Shown: in pieces, positions 1-7,762 of the stretch
How the letters are laid out: every line of letters begins with the position of its first letter
How positions within the stretch are numbered: the first letter of the stretch is position 1
Assembly (NCBI GenBank): GCA_017431005.1
Contig: JAFRLY010000012.1
Coordinates: 1 to 64,000, forward strand
Direction: 5' to 3'
DNA: 64,000 nt
Source: Clostridia bacterium
GTDB taxonomy: Bacteria; Bacillota; Clostridia; Christensenellales; Aristaeellaceae
The notes under the pieces: model-generated
Database searches by the model: none
Told to the model about the DNA's origin: nothing
Seen by the model: only the letters and a program-made list of their open reading frames with translations
Position numbers and translations under genes: made by a program

Positions 1-970
1 CCATAAGCAGCACAGGACATCCGATTCCCAAAGCTTCATACAGCTTTGTCGGAATACTATCCTGCATCCTGGAGCTCTTCAATGAAATAAAGCTGACAGC
101 AGCATAATGAAGCACTGTATGAACCTGATCAAACGGCAGCGGACCGCAGAATAACACATTGTTAAGACCCATCTCTTTTGCCAGGCACTCCAGTTTTTCT
201 TTCTCCGCCCCTTTCCCAAAGAGCAAGAACCTGACTTCCCGGTGTGAAGTTTCCGCAGCAAGGCGCAGCAGAGCATCAAGACCCTGTGCCAAACCAATAT
301 TGCCAATATACACACAGCATGGAGCCTTCCTTAAATCAAACTTTTCAGCTATTCTCTCATCAATCGGAGATTTACTCACGTTTTCATCAAAACCATTGCT
401 AATCAGGAGGAGTCTGTCACCGCAGTTCTCTTCAAGATGACAATAATTTTTGATTTTTTCAAGCTTTCCCGGAGATACCGTTGTGATCAAATCTGCATGC
501 TGATACATGAAAGCTGTAACTTTCCTGAACATTCTGCAATAAATACTAGTTTCAGAGAAGCTCCCCATCTCTAGCGCCACATCAGGCCAGATATCCCGAA
601 CGTCATAAATCAGTTTTGATTTTTTTACCTTCGTAATAAGCCACCCGGACAAACTGACCAGTGGAGGCGGGGATGTTGTGATGACTGCATCAATCTTTCC
701 AACGCCCAATGCACAGAGAAAAGAACTGATTCCAAATGTAATATTATTGAGCAGTCTGCGGGCAGCGGTTTTTTTTCGCATCCGGAATGCCGGTGCATAA
801 ATTACTTTTTCCGGGCCGAGTCTTGGCGTGCCGTTCTCAAGATTTCCTTTGCTGCAAATAACAGTTACATCCGCACCGGCTGCCATCAAGGCATCAGAAA
901 ATGAGCGCATCCTGTTTGTACAGGCTTGCGCTGTGGGGCTATACTCATCCGTGTGAATCAATACTCTCAT
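1..970 (-). CDS. Glycosyltransferase family 4, C-terminus beyond window
   Basis: Transfers a sugar from a nucleotide donor during exopolysaccharide or capsule synthesis, at the cytoplasmic face of the membrane. The start MRVLIHTDEYSPTAQAC is complete and about 323 codons are visible before the window edge. The fold looks like GT4/GT-B: an N-terminal acceptor domain with TTSPPP near residue 100 and DVRDIWP near 123, then a donor domain beginning near VYIGNIG and reaching PTKLYEALGIG. The start lies 26 bases inside the 3' end of the upstream sugar transferase gene and has no strong ribosome binding site, so translation is probably coupled. The DNA is AT-richer than the housekeeping genes to the right. 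The sugar and linkage cannot be read from sequence. Confidence 0.88.
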   Translation of the reverse strand, partial: MRVLIHTDEYSPTAQACTNRMRSFSDALMAAGADVTVICSKGNLENGTPRLGPEKVIYAPAFRMRKKTAARRLLNNITFGISSFLCALGVGKIDAVITTSPPPLVSLSGWLITKVKKSKLIYDVRDIWPDVALEMGSFSETSIYCRMFRKVTAFMYQHADLITTVSPGKLEKIKNYCHLEENCGDRLLLISNGFDENVSKSPIDERIAEKFDLRKAPCCVYIGNIGLAQGLDALLRLAAETSHREVRFLLFGKGAEKEKLECLAKEMGLNNVLFCGPLPFDQVHTVLHYAAVSFISLKSSRMQDSIPTKLYEALGIGCPVLLM

Positions 971-2378
971 TTTTAATGTTCTGGAATTCTTTCGATTTTT
1001 TTACGTGATCAATAGCCGTGCGTGCTCCTTCGGCAATACCTGCAGTACTTTCCGGAATAAACAGTATTTTGATTGTGGCAAGACAAATCATAAGATCTCT
1101 TGCCAGGCTGGGATGCGCTATATACGTCAGATCCATCAGCAGTTTATCATAAGGAGTCGTATTATATCGTCCATAAACCTGCGCATATCCAGTCAGTCCG
1201 GCTTTAGCCTGTAACCGCAAATGAAATTCCGGTATTTCAGCTTCATACTCAGCGGCAATTTCAGGTCTTTCAGGTCTCGGTCCGACTATTGCCATTTCAC
1301 CTTTTAAAACATTGTACAATTGGGGCAGCTCATCAAATCTGACCATCCGGATAAATCTGCCAATCGGTGTAACCCTGTTGTCCTTTTTTCCCGTGGATAA
1401 TCTTGCCACACCATCTTTTTCCGCGTCCATACGCATGCTGCGGAATTTATAGATATCAAACTCTTTTCCATCAACTGTCAGGCGGCGTTGTTTATAGAAA
1501 ACGGTACCCCCATCGGTAAGTTTAATTGCTGCCGCAACGATCAGCATGAAAGGGAACAGCAGAATCAGCATAATGCTGGAAACCAGGATGTCTCCGAGTC
1601 TTTTTATAATCGTAAAAGCAACGGTAGGGCTGTAGCGTTCCAGCTTCATCACCGGCATATGAAAAAGGTAAAGCGGTTTGGCGGCGCTGACAATCATATC
1701 GCCGACACGCGGAATGACATAAGTATCTATATTATTGTTTATACAATATTTCACGATTTTGTTTCGGTCGTGGCTGTGCACGCCTGCCAGGAATACAGCT
1801 TCCATATCATCAAGATATCCCGGAAGATCCTGAAGGCATTCCCTGGCATGGACAGTTTTCAGAACATTGTACCGGTTTTCAAGGCCATACATGTTGATCA
1901 TATTGCCAAGGCTTACCCTTGCGTCCCAGATAATAATAGTCTTTTTACTGGGATGCGTGGCAAAATACCACTTATGAACAAGCCAGCTCCAGAGAATAGC
2001 AACACTGATCTGCAAAAACAACATAACTAACCCAGGCAAAAGATTCTGTAATTCTCTGCACATTAGGGTAATCACGATGTACATAATGGTATCAGTTATC
2101 GCTAAACTGAGAATCTGGTTCAGAATCAACTCAGCAATGTGAGTGATCGATATTCTGAAGGTTCCGTACAGAATAAAACATAACATGTATATAGAAGCGA
2201 AAACAAGTACAATAAAAGTATTGCCCACTGGCCCGACAGGCTCCTCAAGCTGTTTGCTGTAAAAAGAAAACCAATTGAAGGCAAACAGAGCAGTCATACA
2301 TATTATATTTAACAGGGAGAGGAAGTCTCTTTTGAATTTATCGTACGTTTTGGACTTCAACTTTTTCTCTCCCTTCAT
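945..2378 (-). CDS. Polyprenyl-phosphate sugar-1-phosphate transferase (exopolysaccharide initiation)
   Basis: Loads the first sugar phosphate onto undecaprenyl phosphate, the committed membrane step of exopolysaccharide synthesis. Of about 477 residues, the first 150 hold several hydrophobic helices, the middle is a nucleotide-binding-like region, and the last 200 are the bacterial sugar transferase domain with KFRSMR, DELPQL, VGPRPERP and GLTGYAQV. An earlier in-frame ATG at 2393 is unlikely to be the start: its sequence ATGAGG contains the GAGG that sits 9 bases before the ATG at 2378, so the latter (MKGEKKLK) is preferred. The downstream glycosyltransferase overlaps its end by 26 bases. 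The substrate sugar is not determinable here. Confidence 0.9.
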   Translation of the reverse strand: MKGEKKLKSKTYDKFKRDFLSLLNIICMTALFAFNWFSFYSKQLEEPVGPVGNTFIVLVFASIYMLCFILYGTFRISITHIAELILNQILSLAITDTIMYIVITLMCRELQNLLPGLVMLFLQISVAILWSWLVHKWYFATHPSKKTIIIWDARVSLGNMINMYGLENRYNVLKTVHARECLQDLPGYLDDMEAVFLAGVHSHDRNKIVKYCINNNIDTYVIPRVGDMIVSAAKPLYLFHMPVMKLERYSPTVAFTIIKRLGDILVSSIMLILLFPFMLIVAAAIKLTDGGTVFYKQRRLTVDGKEFDIYKFRSMRMDAEKDGVARLSTGKKDNRVTPIGRFIRMVRFDELPQLYNVLKGEMAIVGPRPERPEIAAEYEAEIPEFHLRLQAKAGLTGYAQVYGRYNTTPYDKLLMDLTYIAHPSLARDLMICLATIKILFIPESTAGIAEGARTAIDHVKKSKEFQNIKNESIDSHG

Positions 2379-2443
2379 ATAGTTTTTCCTCATTTATGCT
2401 TTCTTTGCGCTGTTACATGTTACTCCATATTGCATGTAATTGT

Positions 2444-2472
2444 ATTTTTATATTTTCTCGTGTTTTTGTCAA
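2444..2472 (-). promoter_or_regulatory. Probable promoter of exopolysaccharide genes
   Basis: A perfect TTGACA on the minus strand (2467-2472) is followed at 14-17 bases by AT-rich hexamers (TATAAA or AAAAAT). It lies between the iorB terminator and the sugar transferase start. The -35 is convincing and the -10 is not well defined. Confidence 0.4.
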
Positions 2473-2481
2473 TATAGATAC

Positions 2482-2510
2482 AAAAAAAAACCGGCAGAAT
2501 AATTCTGCCG
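2482..2510 (-). terminator. Terminator of the CoA ligase-iorAB operon
   Basis: An 8-bp perfect stem (2492-2499 with 2503-2510, loop of 3) is followed on the minus strand by nine T residues (2482-2490). It sits about 100 bases after the iorB stop. Confidence 0.85.
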
Positions 2511-2613
2511 ATAAGATTATCACTTATTCCGACGAATATCCAATACTGAACTGTTTTGAGGTATCCTGCTCAGTATACAGAAACCAGACTTTTTTGCGGA
2601 GTGACTGGTGTTT

Positions 2614-3186
2614 TTACATACCGTATCCTAGATTGAAAGCTTTCATGTTCATTTCAAGAAATTTCGGCTTAACGACTTTTTCCAGTGCTGAAACCCAGTG
2701 TTCCTTCGGAATATCCATGCAGGCAGCGAAGTGGCCCATCAGAACGATATTCACAGCCTTGGCACTGCCGGCCTCCAGTGCTGGCGCCAGCGCGTCAAAA
2801 TCATCCACGTCATAACCGGCGGCCTTCATGTCGTCCAGCACGTTTCTGGGATATTCCGCTGCGCCGATGATCACCGGCATGGGATCAATCTCCTGGGTAT
2901 TGACGATGATCTTTCCGCCCTTTTTCAGGCAGGCGGCATACCGTGCTGCCTCCAGCTTTTCGAAGCTGATGATGTAATCGCACTCCCCCTCTGTGACAAT
3001 GGGAGAATAAACCCTGTCACCGAACCGGACGTAGGTTACCACGCTGCCGCCCCGCTGACTCATACCGTGCACTTCGCTGACCTTGACATCATATCCTTCA
3101 TCCGTCAGCAACGTCCCCAGCAGCCTGGAAGCCAGCAGACTTCCCTGCCCGCCGACACCGACAATCATCACGCTTGTGGTTTTCAT
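2614..3186 (-). CDS. iorB: Indolepyruvate:ferredoxin oxidoreductase, beta subunit
   Basis: Small gamma/beta-type subunit of the 2-oxoacid:ferredoxin oxidoreductase that decarboxylates aryl-pyruvates (indolepyruvate, phenylpyruvate) to the aryl-acetyl-CoA and reduces ferredoxin in the cytoplasm. The protein has about 190 residues, usual for IorB, and begins MKTTSVMIVGVGGQGSLLAS, a glycine-rich start typical of pyruvate oxidoreductase gamma domains. The start chosen (3186) overlaps the iorA stop in an ATGA. A longer upstream extension would read arginine-rich junk inside iorA. It is the last gene of the ligase-iorA-iorB operon and is followed by a strong terminator. Confidence 0.93.
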   Translation of the reverse strand: MKTTSVMIVGVGGQGSLLASRLLGTLLTDEGYDVKVSEVHGMSQRGGSVVTYVRFGDRVYSPIVTEGECDYIISFEKLEAARYAACLKKGGKIIVNTQEIDPMPVIIGAAEYPRNVLDDMKAAGYDVDDFDALAPALEAGSAKAVNIVLMGHFAACMDIPKEHWVSALEKVVKPKFLEMNMKAFNLGYGM

Positions 3187-4940
3187 GCCTGCTTCCCTCC
3201 AATCGCGCCGAAGGCGCACAACTGCCCGCATACACCGCAGCCCACGCACAGGGTGGCGTCAATCCGGGCCTTGCCGTCCCGGAAGCTGATCGCCGGGCAG
3301 CCCAGCTTCATGCATTTCCTGCAGCCCCGGCAGATATCCGGCACAATCGCCAGAGCCGGCTTCGCCTTTACATACTTCAGCAGTACGCAGGGACGACGGG
3401 AAATGATCACCGAAGGTTCCGGTACGGCCAGCTCCTCCAGCACGGCTTCCTCACAGGCCTTCAGATCATAGGGATCCACCACCCGGACCCGGTTGATGCC
3501 CAGCGCTTTGCACAGTGCCTCCAGATTGACCTTCGCTGCCGGATCCCCCTTGATGTTGTAGCCGGTGGTGGGATTCTGCTGATGGCCGGTCATGCCGGTG
3601 ATGGAGTTGTCCAGAATAATGACTGTGGAATTGGTGGCGTTATAGGAGATATTGACGAGGCCTGTCATGCCGCTGTGCATGAAGGTGGAATCACCAATCA
3701 CCGCAACGGTCTTTCCCTCGGTCTCCGCGCCGCGAGCCGCGTTGAAGCCGTGGATTCCCGAAACGCTGGCGCCCATGCAGAGGGTTGAATCCAGCGCGTT
3801 CAGCGGCGGCACGGCGCCCAGGGTATAGCAGCCGATATCGCCCAGCACGGTGATATGGTGCTTGACCAGCGTATAATACATGCCCCGGTGCGGGCAGCCC
3901 GCGCACATCATCGGCGGACGGCCGGGCACGGCAGGGGCCTCCCCTTGAGCTTCCGGCACATTGTCCAGCCGGATGCCCTCTGAGATGAAAGCGTCCCGGA
4001 TCGTCTTCTGGCTGAACTCGCCGATGGCAGAGAACAAACCCTTGCCGGTCACTTCCAGACCCAGCGCCCGGATATGGTTCTCCAGCACCGGATCGAGTTC
4101 TTCAATGACGTAAAGCTTCTTCACGCCGGCCGCGAAATCACGGATCAGCTGATCCGGCAGCGGATTCGGCATGCCGATTTTCAGCACAGGGACACTGTCG
4201 CCGAAGATTTCCTTCACATACAGATAGCTGCAGCCGGAAGTGATGATGCCGAAATCCCGGTTGTCCGCCCATTCCACGCGGTTATAATCGCAATCCTCTG
4301 CCAACGCCTTCAGAGCCTTGGTCCGCTGCTCCACGACCGGGTGACGCTTTTTTGCGTAGCCGGGCATCATGATATACTTCTCCGGCTGTTTGAAATAGGG
4401 CTTCAGAGGTGTTTTTTCCCGCTCCCCGATGTCCACCACGCACTGGCTGTGGGCGATGCGGGTGCACATCCGCAGCAGCACCGGTGTATCATACTGCTCA
4501 CTGAGTGCGAAAGCGGATTTCGCGAAGGCATATGCTTCTGCGGAATCGGAAGGCTCAAGCATGGGGACCTTCGCGGCAATAGCGTAATGACGGGAATCCT
4601 GCTCGTTCTGGGAGGAATGCATAGCCGGATCATCCGCCACGCAGACCACCATCCCGCCGGTCACGCCGGTATAGCTCAGAGTAAACAACGGATCCGCCGC
4701 CACGTTCAGGCCAACATGCTTCATTGCGCAGACCGAGCGCATTCCCGCCAGGCTGGCGCCAAAAGCGACCTCCATGGCAACCTTTTCATTGGGCGCCCAC
4801 TCTGCGTGAATATCGTCGTGCAGTGCCAGAAATTCCGTGATTTCGGTGGAGGGAGTCCCCGGATAGCTGGAAACCAGTCCCAGCCCGCCGTTGTACAGCC
4901 CCCAGGCCACCGCTTCATTGCCGATCAAAAGTTTCTTCAT
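3183..4940 (-). CDS. iorA: Indolepyruvate:ferredoxin oxidoreductase, alpha subunit
   Basis: Large subunit of IorAB, binding thiamine diphosphate and Fe-S clusters. About 585 residues: a pyrimidine-binding half (VSSYPGTPSTEI near the N-terminus), a central linker, a TPP-binding half with GDIGCYTLG and GDSTFMHSG, and a C-terminal ferredoxin-like domain with CRGCRKC and CVGCGVC motifs for two [4Fe-4S] clusters. The start at 4940 (MKKLLIGNEAVAWG) is preceded by AGAGG at 8 bases; an ATG at 4973 is possible but lies in a duplicated linker sequence. iorB overlaps by 4 bases. Known IorAB works in aromatic amino acid fermentation, or in reverse for biosynthesis; the direction here is not determined. 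Confidence 0.94.
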   Translation of the reverse strand: MKKLLIGNEAVAWGLYNGGLGLVSSYPGTPSTEITEFLALHDDIHAEWAPNEKVAMEVAFGASLAGMRSVCAMKHVGLNVAADPLFTLSYTGVTGGMVVCVADDPAMHSSQNEQDSRHYAIAAKVPMLEPSDSAEAYAFAKSAFALSEQYDTPVLLRMCTRIAHSQCVVDIGEREKTPLKPYFKQPEKYIMMPGYAKKRHPVVEQRTKALKALAEDCDYNRVEWADNRDFGIITSGCSYLYVKEIFGDSVPVLKIGMPNPLPDQLIRDFAAGVKKLYVIEELDPVLENHIRALGLEVTGKGLFSAIGEFSQKTIRDAFISEGIRLDNVPEAQGEAPAVPGRPPMMCAGCPHRGMYYTLVKHHITVLGDIGCYTLGAVPPLNALDSTLCMGASVSGIHGFNAARGAETEGKTVAVIGDSTFMHSGMTGLVNISYNATNSTVIILDNSITGMTGHQQNPTTGYNIKGDPAAKVNLEALCKALGINRVRVVDPYDLKACEEAVLEELAVPEPSVIISRRPCVLLKYVKAKPALAIVPDICRGCRKCMKLGCPAISFRDGKARIDATLCVGCGVCGQLCAFGAIGGKQA

Positions 4941-4950
4941 CTCATCATCC

Positions 4951-5094
4951 TCTTCGCTCGGTTTCCCGGACACTTCCTTGTGCGATCGCCGTTACCAAAG
5001 CTATGTTCGCCTCCGGCTCCATACCTTTGACGGCTGTAGCATGGAAAGCGTTACCCGGGAATTCTTCTCTTCGCTCGATTTCCCGGACGCTTCC
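4951..5094. repeat. Short imperfect direct repeat flanking the ligase/iorA junction
   Basis: About 26 bases at 4951-4977 recur with three or so differences at 5068-5094. One copy supplies the iorA ribosome binding site; the other lies just after the CoA ligase stop codon. The 90 bases between show no gene. Confidence 0.6.
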
Positions 5095-5097
5095 TCA

Positions 5098-6732
5098 TCA
5101 GGATTTGTTCTGACTGTCCACCAGGCCCTCGCCGCCGTACATTTTCCGGAGCTTCGGCTTTTCAATCTTCCCGGTGGCGTTCCGGGGAACAGGTGCCAGA
5201 ATAATTTTCCGCGGGCGCTTATACCGGGGCAGCCCCAGGCAGAATTTCTGAATATCCGCCTCCGTACAATCGGATCCGGGCACCAGCTCCACGATTGCCG
5301 CGGCGATCTCGCCCAGGCGGGGATCCGGAAGGCCGATGACCGCCACGTCCTTGATGGGCGGATAGGCTGCCATAAAGTTTTCAATTTCCACAGGATACAG
5401 GTTTTCACCGCCGGTGATGACTACATCCTTCTTCCGGTCCACCAGATAGATGAAGCCTTCCTCATCCTGCTTGGCCATATCGCCGGTCAGCAGCCATCCG
5501 TCCTTCAGTGTTTCCGCCGTAGCCTGCGGATTGTTGTAATAGCAGACCATGACACCGGGGCCCTGCAGGCAAAGCTCACCCACCTCGCCCTGCTTCACTT
5601 CGCTGCCGTCCGGGTTGATAATCTTCACCTTCCAGCCGAAGCCGGGAATACCGATAGCGCCGACCTTGCGTACGTTCTCAATTCCCAGATGCACTGCGCC
5701 GGGGCCGATGGACTCACTGAGGCCGTAGTTCGTATCGTATTCATGGTTTGGAAAATATTTCAGCCAACGGTGAATCAGGCTCTGGGGAACCGGCTGCGCG
5801 CCGATGTGCATCAGCCGCCACTGGCTGAGCTCATAATCCTCCAGATGCAGCTCACCGCTGTCTAGTGCCGTCAGGATATCCTGGGCCCACGGTACCAGCA
5901 GCCAGACAATCGTGCAATGCTCCTGGCTGACAGCCTTCAGGATCGTTTCCGGTCGGGTTCCCTTCAGAATAACAGCCTTGCCGCCGGAAATCAGGCTGCC
6001 GAACCAGTGCATTTTTGCACCTGTATGGTACAGAGGCGGAATACAGAGGAAGCAGTCATCCTTGGTCTGACCGTGATGTGCCTGTTCCACACGGGCGGAA
6101 TGAATCAGGCTCCGGTGCTTGTGCAGAATCGCCTTCGGGAAGCCGGTAGTGCCTGAGGAAAAATAGATGGCAGCATCATCGTCCTCAGAAAGGTCGCAGG
6201 GCGGAAAAGAAGAACTGCTTTCGTTGATCAGCTCCGTTAAGTCATCAGCAAACACCGGGCACCCCGGCCCCGCATAAACAAGCGCTACGTCCGGAATATG
6301 GTCCACGATCTCTTCCACACGGCCGATAAACTCTGGCCCGAAGATCAGCATATTGCTTTCGGAAAGCTTCAGACAGTATTCAATCTCATTGGATGCATAA
6401 CGGAAGTTCATCGGAACAGCCAGGGCACCCGTCTTCAGAATCCCGAAATAGATCGGCAGCCAGTCAATGCAGTTCATGAGCAGAATGGCAACCTTGCTGC
6501 CCTTGCCGATGTTGTGGCTCCGCAGCATGTTGGCAATTCTGTTGGATTTTTCATTGAAAACCGACCAGGTTATTTCCCGGCGGTAATGCTTCTGCTTCGC
6601 GGTAGGCTCCACCAGTTCAAAATCGTGCCAGGTTACCCGGCGGGTTTCGGGCTGATCCGGGTTAATCTCCACCAGAGCAGTATCCTCCGGCCACAGCCGG
6701 GCGTTCCGCTCCAGCAGTTCCACAATGGTCAT
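5098..6732 (-). CDS. AMP-forming acyl/aryl-CoA ligase
   Basis: Member of the acyl-adenylate-forming family: ATP + acid + CoA gives acyl-CoA + AMP + PPi. The 544 residues carry the phosphate-binding loop YFSSGTTGFPKAILH, the YGLSES motif, the hinge LTGDMAKQDEEGFIYLVDR and the C-terminal GGENLYPVEIEN and GKIEKPKLRK lysine region, so the protein is complete. A GGAAGG ribosome binding site lies 8 bases before the ATG. It is the first gene of an operon with iorA and iorB, which suggests an aryl-acetate (phenylacetate, indoleacetate) substrate, acting either to activate the acid for reductive carboxylation or in the reverse sense. Substrate specificity is inference from context only. Confidence 0.88.
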   Translation of the reverse strand: MTIVELLERNARLWPEDTALVEINPDQPETRRVTWHDFELVEPTAKQKHYRREITWSVFNEKSNRIANMLRSHNIGKGSKVAILLMNCIDWLPIYFGILKTGALAVPMNFRYASNEIEYCLKLSESNMLIFGPEFIGRVEEIVDHIPDVALVYAGPGCPVFADDLTELINESSSSFPPCDLSEDDDAAIYFSSGTTGFPKAILHKHRSLIHSARVEQAHHGQTKDDCFLCIPPLYHTGAKMHWFGSLISGGKAVILKGTRPETILKAVSQEHCTIVWLLVPWAQDILTALDSGELHLEDYELSQWRLMHIGAQPVPQSLIHRWLKYFPNHEYDTNYGLSESIGPGAVHLGIENVRKVGAIGIPGFGWKVKIINPDGSEVKQGEVGELCLQGPGVMVCYYNNPQATAETLKDGWLLTGDMAKQDEEGFIYLVDRKKDVVITGGENLYPVEIENFMAAYPPIKDVAVIGLPDPRLGEIAAAIVELVPGSDCTEADIQKFCLGLPRYKRPRKIILAPVPRNATGKIEKPKLRKMYGGEGLVDSQNKS

Positions 6733-6822
6733 TGCGTTTCCCTTCCTTTACTTGCCTTCGTTCCATTCTCCTGTGGAGGCTGTGGATCACAAGGCGGTTT
6801 CTTTTTCAGCGACACTTTTGAT

Positions 6823-6851
6823 ATCATACCGTTTCAGGCAGTGAAAGTCAA
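6823..6851 (-). promoter_or_regulatory. Promoter of the CoA ligase-iorAB operon
   Basis: Minus strand TTGACT (6846-6851), 17-base spacer, TATGAT (6823-6828). The -35 box overlaps the stop codon of the upstream pseudouridine synthase gene. The leader is about 85 bases. Confidence 0.7.
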
Positions 6852-7762
6852 TCAAAGTGCCCGGAAAATACAAACCCAGTCAGAACCGCAGGGTCGGTTT
6901 TATCTGCCCAGTCCGGCACTGACGTCAGCTCCAGTGTTTCCCCTGTTATAGGATGCCTGAGCCGCAGGACTGCGCTGTGCAGTGCAAAGCAGCCTGGGAA
7001 GGACTCTGAATCCTCCTGTCCGTAAAGGAAATCTCCGCATACCGGACAGCCGATGTGACTCAGATGCACCCGGATCTGATGAGTTCTGCCCGTCTCCAGC
7101 TCCAGCAGCACCAGTGCCCTGTTACCCCGTTCCTCCAGCACCCGGTACCGGGTCACGCTGGGCTTTCCGGAAGGATCCACCCGGCGTCTGACACTGGCCT
7201 CCGCCGCCTTTGCAATCGGAAAATCCAGGATTCCTTCCTTCTCCGGCGGAACGCCATCTGTCAGCGCCAGATATCGCCGGCGGAAATCCGGCGTATGCAA
7301 TGCCTGCTGCAGCAGGTGTTGGCTGTGGGCGTTCCGGGCGATCACCATCAGGCCGCCGGTTCCCTTGTCGAGCCGGTTCACCGGCCGGTAAACAAAATGG
7401 TCCGGACATCCAAGCCAGGCCAAAATACCATTCTCCAGGGAATCATCCGGGTGATTCCGGCTGGACTGGCTGGCGATTCCGGCGGGCTTGTCAACAATCA
7501 TCAGGTTGTCATCCATCCAGGGAATTTCCAGTTTCATCGGGCATGGCAGCAGCGGATAAACCGGCTTCTCCTCCGGCCAGGAGGCCAGCACCCTGTCCCC
7601 GGCCCGCACCCGGACATCCGTATGGACCGGTGCGCCGTTCAGCAGAATTATCCCATTCCATTTCACACGTTTCATGGCAGAGTAACTGAGACGCATGGAC
7701 CGGCGCAGTATATCGCGCAGCCGCCTTCCCTCTTCCTCTGCCCTGACGATGTACTCCATCAT
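6848..7762 (-). CDS. RluA-family 23S/tRNA pseudouridine synthase
   Basis: Isomerises uridine to pseudouridine in structured RNA. The 304 residues show an N-terminal S4-like RNA-binding region (SYSAMKRVKWNGIILLNG) and the catalytic domain with NRLDKGTGG, the family's RLD motif holding the catalytic aspartate, then GRTHQIRVHLSHIGCPV. The first ATG overlaps the methionine synthase stop as ATGA; a second ATG follows at once. It ends the methionine operon, a location with no obvious functional link. Which RNA position is modified cannot be assigned within the RluA/RluD group. Confidence 0.9.
   Translation of the reverse strand: MMEYIVRAEEEGRRLRDILRRSMRLSYSAMKRVKWNGIILLNGAPVHTDVRVRAGDRVLASWPEEKPVYPLLPCPMKLEIPWMDDNLMIVDKPAGIASQSSRNHPDDSLENGILAWLGCPDHFVYRPVNRLDKGTGGLMVIARNAHSQHLLQQALHTPDFRRRYLALTDGVPPEKEGILDFPIAKAAEASVRRRVDPSGKPSVTRYRVLEERGNRALVLLELETGRTHQIRVHLSHIGCPVCGDFLYGQEDSESFPGCFALHSAVLRLRHPITGETLELTSVPDWADKTDPAVLTGFVFSGHFD

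Noticed and set aside
2409..2422. GTAACATGTAAC shared with 25204-25217
   Set aside because: A 12-bp AT-rich near-palindrome in opposite orientation relative to the nearby genes; it can occur by chance and lacks further flanking similarity.
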